Assembly (NCBI GenBank): GCA_047722305.1
Contig: JBDNYM010000029.1
Span: 1-26,720, forward strand
Direction of reading: 5' to 3'
DNA: 26,720 bases
Source: JAKVJE01 sp047722305
GTDB taxonomy: Bacteria; Actinomycetota; Actinomycetes; Actinomycetales; Microbacteriaceae
Made by a program: the position numbers and the translations under genes. Position 1 is the stretch's first letter. Each line of letters opens with the position of its first letter. Shown here piece after piece: positions 15,058 to 22,683 of the stretch. The notes beneath the pieces were generated by a model. The model saw only the letters and a list, made by a program, of their open reading frames with translations. It was not told the DNA's origin and ran no database searches.

Positions 15058-18000
15058 CGGGCGGCCTCGGCCTTCTCGACGTGTACGCGCATCTCATGGG
15101 GGGCTCCCGGATCGCCGACGGCGACCGGGGCGGCCTCGCCGGCGGCGGACGCCGCGTCGGTCGCCACGTCCAGGTCGACGGTCAGGGTCTCGCGCACCAG
15201 GTCGTCCCGGTAGCGCTCGACCGCCGCGGCCGCCTCGGCATCGGTGGCGATGCGGAGGCGGATGCGGTCGGAGACGTCGAGATCGGCGTCGCGGCGCGCC
15301 TGCTGCACGGCTCGGATGGTGTCGCGCACCAGCCCCTCCGCCGCCAGCTCCGGAGTGACCTCGGTATCGAGCAGGACAAAGCCGCCGTCGGGGAGCACCC
15401 CCACGGCCTGGTGGGCCGCGCCGGACAGGTCCCCGGCGACGAGGGTGACCGTGTACTCCTCTGATCGCAGCGGAACGCCGCCGCAGACCAAGCCGGCCGC
15501 GGTCTGCGTCCACTCCCCCGCCTTCGCGGCCCGGATCACGCCCTGCACGTCGCGGCCGAGCCGCGGCCCGGCCGCCCGGGCGTTGACGGTGAGGCGCTTG
15601 GAGACGCCGAAGCGCGCCGCCGACGACTCGTCCAGTTCCACCAGGGCGATGTCCTTGACGTTCAGCTCGTCGGTGAGGATGGCGGCGTAGGGCTGCAGGC
15701 GCTCGGCGCCGGCGGCTACCACCACGGCCGAGGCCAGCGGCTGCCGCACGCGCAGGTGATCGGCCTTCCGCAGCGCCAGCAGCGCCGAGGTGACCGCGCG
15801 CACCGCGTCCATGTCGGAGACCAGGTCGTCGTCGGCCGGGAAGGCGGCTGCATCCGGCCAGTCGGTCAGGTGGACGCTCTCCTCGCCGGTCAGGTCCTTC
15901 CAGATGCGCTCGGTGGTGAGCGGCAGCAGCGGCGCCGCCACCCGGCACAGCGTCTCGAGCACGGTGTACAGCGTGTCGAACGCCGCCGGGTCGTCCCCGC
16001 TCCAGAAGCGCGCCCGGTTGCGGCGCACGTACCAGTTGGTGAGCACCTCCATGAACTGCCGGATGTGGTCGCAGGCGGCCACCGTATTGAAGTCGTCCAT
16101 GTCGGCGGCGACGTCGGTGACGAGCGCACCGGTCTTGGCCAGCAGGTAGCGGTCGAGGACATCCTCCGAGTCGGTGCGCCACTGGGCGCGGTAGCCGCCC
16201 GCGGTGGCTCGATTGGCGTACATCTGGAAGAAGTACCAGGTGTTCCACAGCGGCAGCAGGGCCTGGTGCTCGGAGTCGCGGATGCGGCTCTCGGACACGA
16301 TGAGGTTGCCGCCGCGCAGCACGGGGCTCGACAGCAGGAACCAGCGCATGGCGTCGGAGCCGTAGGTGTCGAACACCTCGTTGACGTCGGGATAGTTGTG
16401 GAGGTGCTTGGACATCTTCTGGCCGTCGTCGCCCAGCACGATGCCGTGGGCGATGACGTTGCGGAACGCGGGCCGGTCGAACAGGGCCGTCGAGAGCACG
16501 TGCAGGTTGTAGAACCAGCCGCGGGCCTGCCCGATGTACTCGACGATGAAGTCGGCCGGGCTGTGAGTGCGGAACCACTCCTTGTTCTCGAAGGGGTAGT
16601 GCACCTGGGCGTAGGGCATGGACCCCGACTCGAACCAGCAGTCGAGCACCTCCGGGACGCGGCGCATGGTCGACGTGCCGGTGGGGTCGTCGGGGTTGGG
16701 ACGGGTGAGCTCGTCGATGTCGGGACGGTGCAGGTTGTCGACCTTCACCCCGAAGTCGGCCTCCAGCTCGGCCAGCGAGCCGTAGACGTCTACGCGAGGG
16801 TGGTTCGGGTCGTCCGATTTCCACACCGGGATGGGTGCGCCCCAGTAGCGGTTGCGGCTGATGTTCCAGTCGCGCGCGTTCTCCAACCACTTGCCGAACT
16901 GTCCATCCTTGACGTTGGCGGGCACCCAGTTGATCTGCTGGTTGAGTTCGACCATCCGGTCGCGGAACGCGGTCACCTTCACGAACCAGGCCGGCAGCGC
17001 CATGTAGATCAGCGGTTTGCCCGAGCGCCAGGAGTGCGGGTAGCTGTGCTCGATCGTGGCCTGCTCCAGCAGCCGGCCGCGCTGCTTGAGCAGGCGGATG
17101 AGCGGCTTGTTGGCCTCGAACACGTTGACGCCTGCGACCTCGGGCACGAGCGGCAGGAAGTCGCCGGCCTGATCGAGGGTGATGATGACGGGGATGCCGT
17201 ACCGCTGGCAGGTGGCGAGGTCCTCCTCGCCGTAGGCCGGGGCCTGGTGGACGATGCCGGTGCCGTCTTCGGTGGACACGTAGTCGGCGACCAGGATCTG
17301 CCAGGCGTTCTCGGTGTGCCACTTCTCGGTGTCGGTGAAATAGTCGAACAGCGGCCGGTAGCGGACGTGCTCCAGCTCGGCGCCGCGCACGGTGCGTGAC
17401 ACCGCGGCCTGGGCGTCCTCGGCCGACTCGTAGCCCAGCTGCGTCGCCCACTTCCCCACCAGGTTGCTGGCCAGCAGGTACGAGCCCTCGCGAGCGCCGT
17501 CCCCGGCGCCGCCGGGACCGGCCGGGACGATCGCGTACTCGATGTCGGGGCCCACGGCCAGGGCGAGGTTGGTGGGCGTGGTCCAGGGCGTGGTCGTCCA
17601 GGCGATCGCCTTGACCCCGGCGAGCCCGAGCGCCTCGGCCCGCTCCCCCTGCAGCGGGAACGTCGTGGTGACCGTCGGGTCCTGCCGCATCTGGTAGGCG
17701 TCGTCGAGGTGGGTCTCCTGGTTGGAGAGCGGCGTCTGCTCGTGCCACGAGTAGGGGAGCACGCGGTAGCCCTCGTAGATCAGCCCCATGTCGTACAGCC
17801 GCTTGAACGCCCAGATCACCGACTCCATGTAGGTGAGGTCGAGCGTCTTGTACGAGTGGTCGAAGTCGACCCAGCGCGCCGAGCGGGTGACGTACTCGCG
17901 CCACTCCTCCGTGTAGCGCAGCACGGACTTCCTGGTGGCGGCGTTGAAGGCCGCGATGCCGATCTTGTTCTCGATGTCGCGCTTGTCGACGATGCCGAGC

Positions 18001-18329
18001 TCCTTCTCGGCCTGCAGCTCGGCCGGCAGCCCATGGGTGTCCCAGCCGAACCGGCGCTCGACGCGGTGGCCGCGCATGGTCTGGTAGCGCGGGAAGGCGT
18101 CCTTCACGTAGCCGGTGAGCAGGTGCCCGTAGTGGGGCAGGCCGTTGGCGAACGGCGGGCCGTCGTAGAAGACCCACTCCTCGGCGTGCGCGTTGCGCCG
18201 CCGGTCGATGGACTTCTGGAAGGTGTCGTCCCGCTTCCAGAAGGCGAGGATGCCCTCTTCCAGGCGGGAGAAGGATGGGGAGGCCGGGACGCTGGCCCCG
18301 GCGCGGTCTGATCCGATCGGATACGACAT
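15054..18329 (-). CDS. ileS: Isoleucyl-tRNA synthetase, long eukaryote-like form
   Basis: This 1091-residue class I synthetase charges tRNA-Ile. The N-terminal catalytic part has PPFANGLPHYGH, with the 'HIGH' motif as HYGH (66-69), and the second signature as KMSKH (638-642). Between them lies the CP1 editing domain (WTTTPWTTPTNLALAVGP, then GTGIVHQAPAYGEEDL). An anticodon-binding domain and a C-terminal extension of about 200 residues follow. The extension has no cysteines, so the four-Cys zinc site of the E. coli-type enzyme is missing; this matches the eukaryote-like IleRS2 class. ATG 18329 is preceded by GGAG (18341-18338); a longer upstream frame runs through the T-box leader and is rejected. 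It is controlled by a T-box leader and followed with overlap by folC. Confidence 0.97.
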   Translation of the reverse strand: MSYPIGSDRAGASVPASPSFSRLEEGILAFWKRDDTFQKSIDRRRNAHAEEWVFYDGPPFANGLPHYGHLLTGYVKDAFPRYQTMRGHRVERRFGWDTHGLPAELQAEKELGIVDKRDIENKIGIAAFNAATRKSVLRYTEEWREYVTRSARWVDFDHSYKTLDLTYMESVIWAFKRLYDMGLIYEGYRVLPYSWHEQTPLSNQETHLDDAYQMRQDPTVTTTFPLQGERAEALGLAGVKAIAWTTTPWTTPTNLALAVGPDIEYAIVPAGPGGAGDGAREGSYLLASNLVGKWATQLGYESAEDAQAAVSRTVRGAELEHVRYRPLFDYFTDTEKWHTENAWQILVADYVSTEDGTGIVHQAPAYGEEDLATCQRYGIPVIITLDQAGDFLPLVPEVAGVNVFEANKPLIRLLKQRGRLLEQATIEHSYPHSWRSGKPLIYMALPAWFVKVTAFRDRMVELNQQINWVPANVKDGQFGKWLENARDWNISRNRYWGAPIPVWKSDDPNHPRVDVYGSLAELEADFGVKVDNLHRPDIDELTRPNPDDPTGTSTMRRVPEVLDCWFESGSMPYAQVHYPFENKEWFRTHSPADFIVEYIGQARGWFYNLHVLSTALFDRPAFRNVIAHGIVLGDDGQKMSKHLHNYPDVNEVFDTYGSDAMRWFLLSSPVLRGGNLIVSESRIRDSEHQALLPLWNTWYFFQMYANRATAGGYRAQWRTDSEDVLDRYLLAKTGALVTDVAADMDDFNTVAACDHIRQFMEVLTNWYVRRNRARFWSGDDPAAFDTLYTVLETLCRVAAPLLPLTTERIWKDLTGEESVHLTDWPDAAAFPADDDLVSDMDAVRAVTSALLALRKADHLRVRQPLASAVVVAAGAERLQPYAAILTDELNVKDIALVELDESSAARFGVSKRLTVNARAAGPRLGRDVQGVIRAAKAGEWTQTAAGLVCGGVPLRSEEYTVTLVAGDLSGAAHQAVGVLPDGGFVLLDTEVTPELAAEGLVRDTIRAVQQARRDADLDVSDRIRLRIATDAEAAAAVERYRDDLVRETLTVDLDVATDAASAAGEAAPVAVGDPGAPHEMRVHVEKAEAAR

Positions 18330-18522
18330 GTGTTCTGCTCCGCGATGCTCGACCAATACGAGGACGTCACCGATCGGCGATCGGCGACGCGGTACCACCT
18401 CGCTTGCGAGCCCAGGGGCCCACCGCTCATACCGGGCTGTGACGGGCCTCCCCGCCCGGTTCTACTGGGGCCGTGGGGCCCGTTCTTCCGGGTGCTCGCC
18501 GGTGATTGCCGGGTCGATGCAG
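18330..18522 (-). promoter_or_regulatory. T-box riboswitch (Ile-specific, translational type) in the ileS leader
   Basis: Minus-strand leader of about 190 nt. The T-box core AGGTGGTACCGCG is at 18400-18388; within it TGGT (18397-18394) can pair with the ACCA end of uncharged tRNA-Ile. Upstream, in the Stem I region, GGCAATCACCGG (18510-18499) contains an ATC isoleucine specifier at 18506-18504. The 3' half of the core, CCGCG (18392-18388), is complementary to CGCGG (18344-18340), which overlaps the GGAG ribosome binding site (18341-18338). No terminator with a U-run lies between the core and the ATG. This points to control of translation initiation: uncharged tRNA-Ile would free the ribosome binding site. 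This is the known arrangement for actinobacterial ileS T-boxes. Confidence 0.9.
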
Positions 18523-18527
18523 CGCCG

Positions 18528-18533
18528 ATTATA
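18528..18533 (-). promoter_or_regulatory. -10 element of the ileS promoter
   Basis: The minus strand reads a perfect TATAAT (18533-18528), placing the start site around 18521, right at the beginning of the T-box leader. The -35 position at 17 nt spacing reads AATACC, a poor match. Between here and the divergent gene at 18688 (about 150 nt) I see no further gene; a TAGCGT at 18673-18678 might be the -10 for the plus-strand gene. Confidence 0.65.
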
Positions 18534-18687
18534 GCGCGTCGCCGGGCCGTGGTATTCCCCCGATCGTCGATTCCGGGAGTCGCCGGGGCTCCCGGGTCGT
18601 CAGCGAGTCGCCGTCGCCCGCGGATCGACGCACACGCCGCGACGAAGATGGTGCGCAGGCCGTCCTCTGCCGTAGCGTAGAGGGGTT

Positions 18688-19917
18688 ATGTTCAACTCCA
18701 GGTTGAAGGTTTTCGCACTGGCCGCGGCCACGGCGCTGGCGCTCGTCGGCGGCCTCATCCATGCCCCGGCGGCTCGGGCCGCCGACTACCCGTCCTGGGA
18801 CCAGATCCAGCAGGCCCAGCAGTCCACCGCCGCGACCCAGCAGGAGATCAACGTCGTCCAGGGCACCCTGTCGCAGCTGAACGCCGACGTGACCGCCACG
18901 TCCGCCCGGGCCCAGTCGACCCAGAACGCGCTCTCCGCGTCGCAAGCCAAGCTCGCCTACGCCCTGTCCACCTACCTCGGGCTGCAGCAGCGGGCCGCCG
19001 CCACCCGCGCCAGCGCCAAGACCGCCAAGCAGCAGGCCGGCCGGGTGGTCGCCGCCATGTCGCGCACCCAGGGGTCCGGCATCGGCATGACCGCCGCCCT
19101 CCCGAGCGCCAACGTCGACGCGACGCTGTCCCAGTACAGCGCCCTCGCCTGGATCGGCGACCGCAACCAGCGCATCCTCACCCAAGCCCAGGCCGAAGAA
19201 CGCACCGCCACCTCGCTGTCCGATCAGGCCAAGTCGGCCCAGCAGGTGCTGAACGCCCAGACCTCCGCCCTCGCCCAGCAGGTCAACGAGGCCCAGCAGG
19301 CGCAGCAGGACGCCCAGAGCGCGCTCGCCGCCCAGCAGCAGCATGCCGCCGAACTCACCGCGCAGCTGGGGACCCTGCAGAACCAGACCGCGCAGCTCAT
19401 CGCCCAGCGGCAGGCCGGGATCGCCGCCGAGCTCGCCGCCCAGCGCGCCGCCCAGGCCGCCGCCGCGCAGCGCGCCGCCCAGCAGCGCGCCGCCATCGCC
19501 CAGGCCGCCGTCAACGCCCATGCCGCGCCGGCCCCGGCCGCCACGGCCTCCGCGAACACCGGCGGCTCGCGAGCAGCGGCCGTTTCCGCTGCTCCCGCCG
19601 CCACGTCCTGGACCCCCGCCGCCGCGCAGGCCACCGGTCAGGCGATGGCTGCAGCCCGGGGCTGGGGCGGCAGCCAGTGGAGCGCACTGCTCAGCCTCTG
19701 GAACAAGGAGTCAGGCTGGCGCGTCAACGCCTCCAACCCCTCCAGCGGCGCCTACGGCATCCCGCAGTCGCTGCCCGGCGGCAAGATGGCCAGCGCCGGC
19801 GGCGACTGGCAGACCAACGCCGCCACCCAGATCGCGTGGGGACTGAGCTACATCGCCAGCTCGTACGGCTCCCCGGCGAACGCCTGGGCGCACTCGCAGG
19901 CCACCAACTGGTACTGA
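18688..19917 (+). CDS. Secreted coiled-coil protein with C-terminal lytic-transglycosylase-like domain
   Basis: This 409-residue protein starts with a signal peptide: basic RLK, a hydrophobic core ALAAATALALVGGLI, and an ARA|AD cleavage site near residue 31. Residues of about 36-275 are a long Gln/Ala-rich coiled coil, as in the helical parts of PcsB/RipA-type cell-wall hydrolases, followed by an Ala/Pro linker (about 280-325). The last 80 residues (from QAMAAARGWGGSQW) match the soluble transglycosylase-like fold: LSLWNKESGW with the probable catalytic Glu341, NPSSGAYGIPQSLPGGKM, QIAWGLSYIASSYGSPANAW. It should act on peptidoglycan outside the cell. The ribosome site AGAGGGG is close to ATG 18688. 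It is divergent from ileS and upstream of valS. The enzyme activity is inferred. The upstream TAGCGT -10 is weak. Confidence 0.85.
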   Translation: MFNSRLKVFALAAATALALVGGLIHAPAARAADYPSWDQIQQAQQSTAATQQEINVVQGTLSQLNADVTATSARAQSTQNALSASQAKLAYALSTYLGLQQRAAATRASAKTAKQQAGRVVAAMSRTQGSGIGMTAALPSANVDATLSQYSALAWIGDRNQRILTQAQAEERTATSLSDQAKSAQQVLNAQTSALAQQVNEAQQAQQDAQSALAAQQQHAAELTAQLGTLQNQTAQLIAQRQAGIAAELAAQRAAQAAAAQRAAQQRAAIAQAAVNAHAAPAPAATASANTGGSRAAAVSAAPAATSWTPAAAQATGQAMAAARGWGGSQWSALLSLWNKESGWRVNASNPSSGAYGIPQSLPGGKMASAGGDWQTNAATQIAWGLSYIASSYGSPANAWAHSQATNWY

Positions 19918-19983
19918 AGCCCAGCTGAGGCCCCGCTGAGCCCCGAAACCGGCCCTCCCGGCACAGACCGGCCCGGTGCCGCG

Positions 19984-19989
19984 TAGACT
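19984..19989 (+). promoter_or_regulatory. Putative -10 of valS promoter
   Basis: TAGACT fits TANNNT and would start transcription near 19996, giving a leader of about 65 nt. The -35 position at 17 nt spacing (GCACAG) is weak. The leader can fold: GGCACC (20005-20010) pairs with GGTGCC (20037-20042) around an inner TGCGG/CCGCA stem, just upstream of the AGGAG (20051-20055). No T-box core was seen here. Confidence 0.4.
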
Positions 19990-20060
19990 GGCGGCTGATA
20001 TTCAGGCACCCGGTTGCGGGCCTCCGCACGAGACACGGTGCCGCCGATAGAGGAGAGTCG

Positions 20061-22679
20061 ATGGCCGACCACGCCAGCATCCCAGACAAGCCCACCGTCG
20101 ATGGACTGCAGCAGAAGTGGAACCAACGCTGGGATGACCAGGGGGTATACCGGTTCGACCGCGCGGCGGCCCGTGCCCGGGGCGTCTACTCCATCGACAC
20201 CCCGCCGCCCACGGCCAGCGGCTCGCTGCACATCGGGCATGTGTTCAGTTACACCCACACCGACGTGACCGCGCGCTTCCAGCGCATGAACGGCGCCGAG
20301 GTATTCTACCCGATGGGCTGGGACGACAACGGGCTGCCCACCGAGCGCCGCGTGCAGAACTACTACGGCGTGCGCTGCGACCCCTCGCTGCCCTACGACC
20401 CCGGCTTCGTGCCCCCGTACGAGGGCGGCGACGGCAAGAGCTCCAAGGCCCGCGACCAGCAGCCCATCTCGCGCCGCAACTTCATCGAGCTGTGCGAGAA
20501 GCTCACCGTCGAAGACGAGCAGCAGTTCGCCGACGTCTGGCGCGCCATCGGCTTGTCCGTCGACTGGGCGCAGACCTACCGCACCATCGGCGACGAGTCG
20601 CTGGTCGCCTCCCAGCGGGCCTTCGTGCGCAACGTCAAGCGCGGGGAGGCCTACCAGGCCGCCGCCCCGACCCTGTGGGACGTCACCTTCCGCACCGCCG
20701 TCGCCCAGGCCGAGCTGGAGGACCGGGAGCGCCCCGGCGCCTATCACAAGCTCGCCTTCCACGGCGCCGACGAGGACGTGGTCATCGAGACCACCCGCCC
20801 CGAGCTGCTGCCCGCCTGCGTCGCCCTGGTGGCCCACCCCGATGACGAGCGCTACCAGCACCTGTTCGGCACCACCGTGCGCACCCCGCTGTTCGAGGTC
20901 GAGGTGCCGGTGCTCGCCCACCCGCTGGCCCAGCCCGACAAGGGGTCGGGCATCGCCATGATCTGCACCTTCGGCGACGTGACCGACGTGGTGTGGTGGC
21001 GCGAGCTGCACCTCCCCAACCGCAGCATCATCGGCTTCGACGGGCGCATCCTCGACATCAATCCCGACTGGCTGACCACCGACGCCGGGATGGCCGTCTA
21101 CCGCGAGCTGGCCGGCCAGACCGTGTTCGCTGCTCGGAAGCGGCTGGTCGAGCTGCTCGACGAGTCCGGCGAGCTGCTGGAGCAGCCCCGGCCCATCACC
21201 CACCCGGTCAAGTTCTTCGAGAAGGGCGACCGACCGCTGGAGATCGTCTCCACCCGCCAGTGGTACCTGAAGAACGGCGCCACCGACCCCGCCCTGCAGC
21301 AGACCATGCGCGAGCGCGGCACCGAGCTCGACTGGCATCCCGCGTTCATGCAGGTGCGCTACCAGAACTGGGTCGACGGCCTGTCCGGCGACTGGCTGGT
21401 CAGCCGGCAGCGCTACTTCGGGGTGCCGATCCCCGTCTGGTACCCCATCGACGCGGACGGGCAGCCCGATTTCGAGCACCCGCTGCTGCCCGCCGAGGAC
21501 GACCTGCCCGTCGACCCGTCCTCGCAGACGCCCGCCGGCTACGAGGAGTCGCAGCGCGACCAGCCCGGCGGCTTCGTCGGCGAGCACGACGTGCTGGACA
21601 CCTGGGCGACCTCGTCGCTGACCCCCCAGATCGTGGGCGGCTGGGAGCGCGACCCGGAGCTGTGGAACCTCGTCGCGCCCTTCGATCTGCGCCCGCAGGC
21701 CCAGGACATCATCCGCACCTGGCTGTTCTCGACCGTGCTGCGCAGCGAGTTCGAGGATCACCGCCTCCCCTGGAAGCACACCACCATCTCCGGGTTCATC
21801 GTCGACCCCGACCGCAAGAAGATGAGCAAGTCGAAGGGCAACGTCGTCACGCCCCTGTCGATGATCGAGCAGTTCGGCCCCGACGCCGTGCGCTACTGGG
21901 CCGCCAGCTACCGGCTCGGCACCGACGCCGCCTTCGACCCGCGCAACCCGAAGCTCATCAAGATCGGCCGCCGGCTGGCCATCAAGGTGCTGAACGCGGC
22001 GAAGTTCGTACTGAGCTTCGGCGAGCCGTCAGCCGAGGCGACCGTCACCGAGCCCCTCGACCGCAGCGTCCTGGCCCGACTGGCGACGGTCGTGGAGCAG
22101 GTCACCGCCGACTACGCCGCCTACGACCACGCGCACGCGCTGGAGACGGCCGAGACGTTCTTCTGGGCGTTCTGCGACGACTACATCGAGCTGGTCAAGG
22201 ACCGCGCCCACGGCAACGGCTTCGCCGCCGCCGCGCGCGACTCCGCCCTGGTGACCCTGCGCCGGGTGCTCGACATCGTGCTGCGGCTGCTGGCCCCGGT
22301 GCTCGCCTACGCCACCGAGGAGGCGTGGAGCTGGTCGCACGAGGACGAGGGCTCCATCCACCGCGCGGCCTGGCCGCAGCCGGACGAGGCCGTCGCCGAC
22401 CTCACCGCCGGGCAGCTGACCGCCGACCAGGACGTGTTCGCGGTCGTGAGCGACGCGCTGGTCGTCATCCGGCGGGCCAAGACCGACGCCAAGGTGAAGA
22501 ACCGCACGCCCATCGAGCACGCCACGCTGACGGCCCCCGCCGAGCAGGCGCCGCTGCTGCAGGCCGCGCTCGGCGACCTGAGGGCGGTCGCCAAGGCCGA
22601 GGAGCTGAGCATCCGCACCGGTGCCGACGACGCGCTGAGCCTCAGCGATGTCGAGTTCGGGGCACTGCCCGTCGCCTGA
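20061..22679 (+). CDS. valS: Valyl-tRNA synthetase without C-terminal coiled coil
   Basis: This 872-residue class I synthetase charges tRNA-Val. It shows PPTASGSLHIGH with HIGH at 57-60, the CP1 editing insert (ETTRPELLPACVALVAHPDD), WATSSLTPQIVGGW, and KMSKSKGN with KMSKS at 587-591, followed by an anticodon-binding helical domain. The chain stops after SIRTGADDALSLSDVEFGALPVA. The roughly 60-70 residue coiled coil that ends E. coli-type ValRS is absent. The start ATG 20061 has AGGAG 5 nt upstream. The gene is convergent with the ABC transporter genes, with only 4 nt between stop codons and no visible terminator. Confidence 0.97.
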   Translation: MADHASIPDKPTVDGLQQKWNQRWDDQGVYRFDRAAARARGVYSIDTPPPTASGSLHIGHVFSYTHTDVTARFQRMNGAEVFYPMGWDDNGLPTERRVQNYYGVRCDPSLPYDPGFVPPYEGGDGKSSKARDQQPISRRNFIELCEKLTVEDEQQFADVWRAIGLSVDWAQTYRTIGDESLVASQRAFVRNVKRGEAYQAAAPTLWDVTFRTAVAQAELEDRERPGAYHKLAFHGADEDVVIETTRPELLPACVALVAHPDDERYQHLFGTTVRTPLFEVEVPVLAHPLAQPDKGSGIAMICTFGDVTDVVWWRELHLPNRSIIGFDGRILDINPDWLTTDAGMAVYRELAGQTVFAARKRLVELLDESGELLEQPRPITHPVKFFEKGDRPLEIVSTRQWYLKNGATDPALQQTMRERGTELDWHPAFMQVRYQNWVDGLSGDWLVSRQRYFGVPIPVWYPIDADGQPDFEHPLLPAEDDLPVDPSSQTPAGYEESQRDQPGGFVGEHDVLDTWATSSLTPQIVGGWERDPELWNLVAPFDLRPQAQDIIRTWLFSTVLRSEFEDHRLPWKHTTISGFIVDPDRKKMSKSKGNVVTPLSMIEQFGPDAVRYWAASYRLGTDAAFDPRNPKLIKIGRRLAIKVLNAAKFVLSFGEPSAEATVTEPLDRSVLARLATVVEQVTADYAAYDHAHALETAETFFWAFCDDYIELVKDRAHGNGFAAAARDSALVTLRRVLDIVLRLLAPVLAYATEEAWSWSHEDEGSIHRAAWPQPDEAVADLTAGQLTADQDVFAVVSDALVVIRRAKTDAKVKNRTPIEHATLTAPAEQAPLLQAALGDLRAVAKAEELSIRTGADDALSLSDVEFGALPVA

Positions 22680-22683
22680 GCGA

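Noticed and set aside
15094..18177. A long minus-strand open frame of about 1027 codons in a shifted frame within ileS
   Set aside because: It is a shifted-frame shadow of ileS, extremely Arg/Gly-rich, with no start site or family motif.
18330..18398. Extension of ileS to an upstream start within the leader
   Set aside because: The extra residues would be encoded by the T-box region; the ATG at 18329 has the ribosome site that the T-box controls.
18691..18707. TTCAAC/GTTGAA inverted repeat at the start of the secreted protein gene
   Set aside because: Six base pairs inside coding sequence with no further support; likely chance.
19848..21779. A 643-codon minus-strand open frame across the 3' end of the secreted protein gene and the first part of valS
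   Set aside because: It is antisense to valS, whose motifs are unmistakable; the composition is typical of a high-GC mirror frame.
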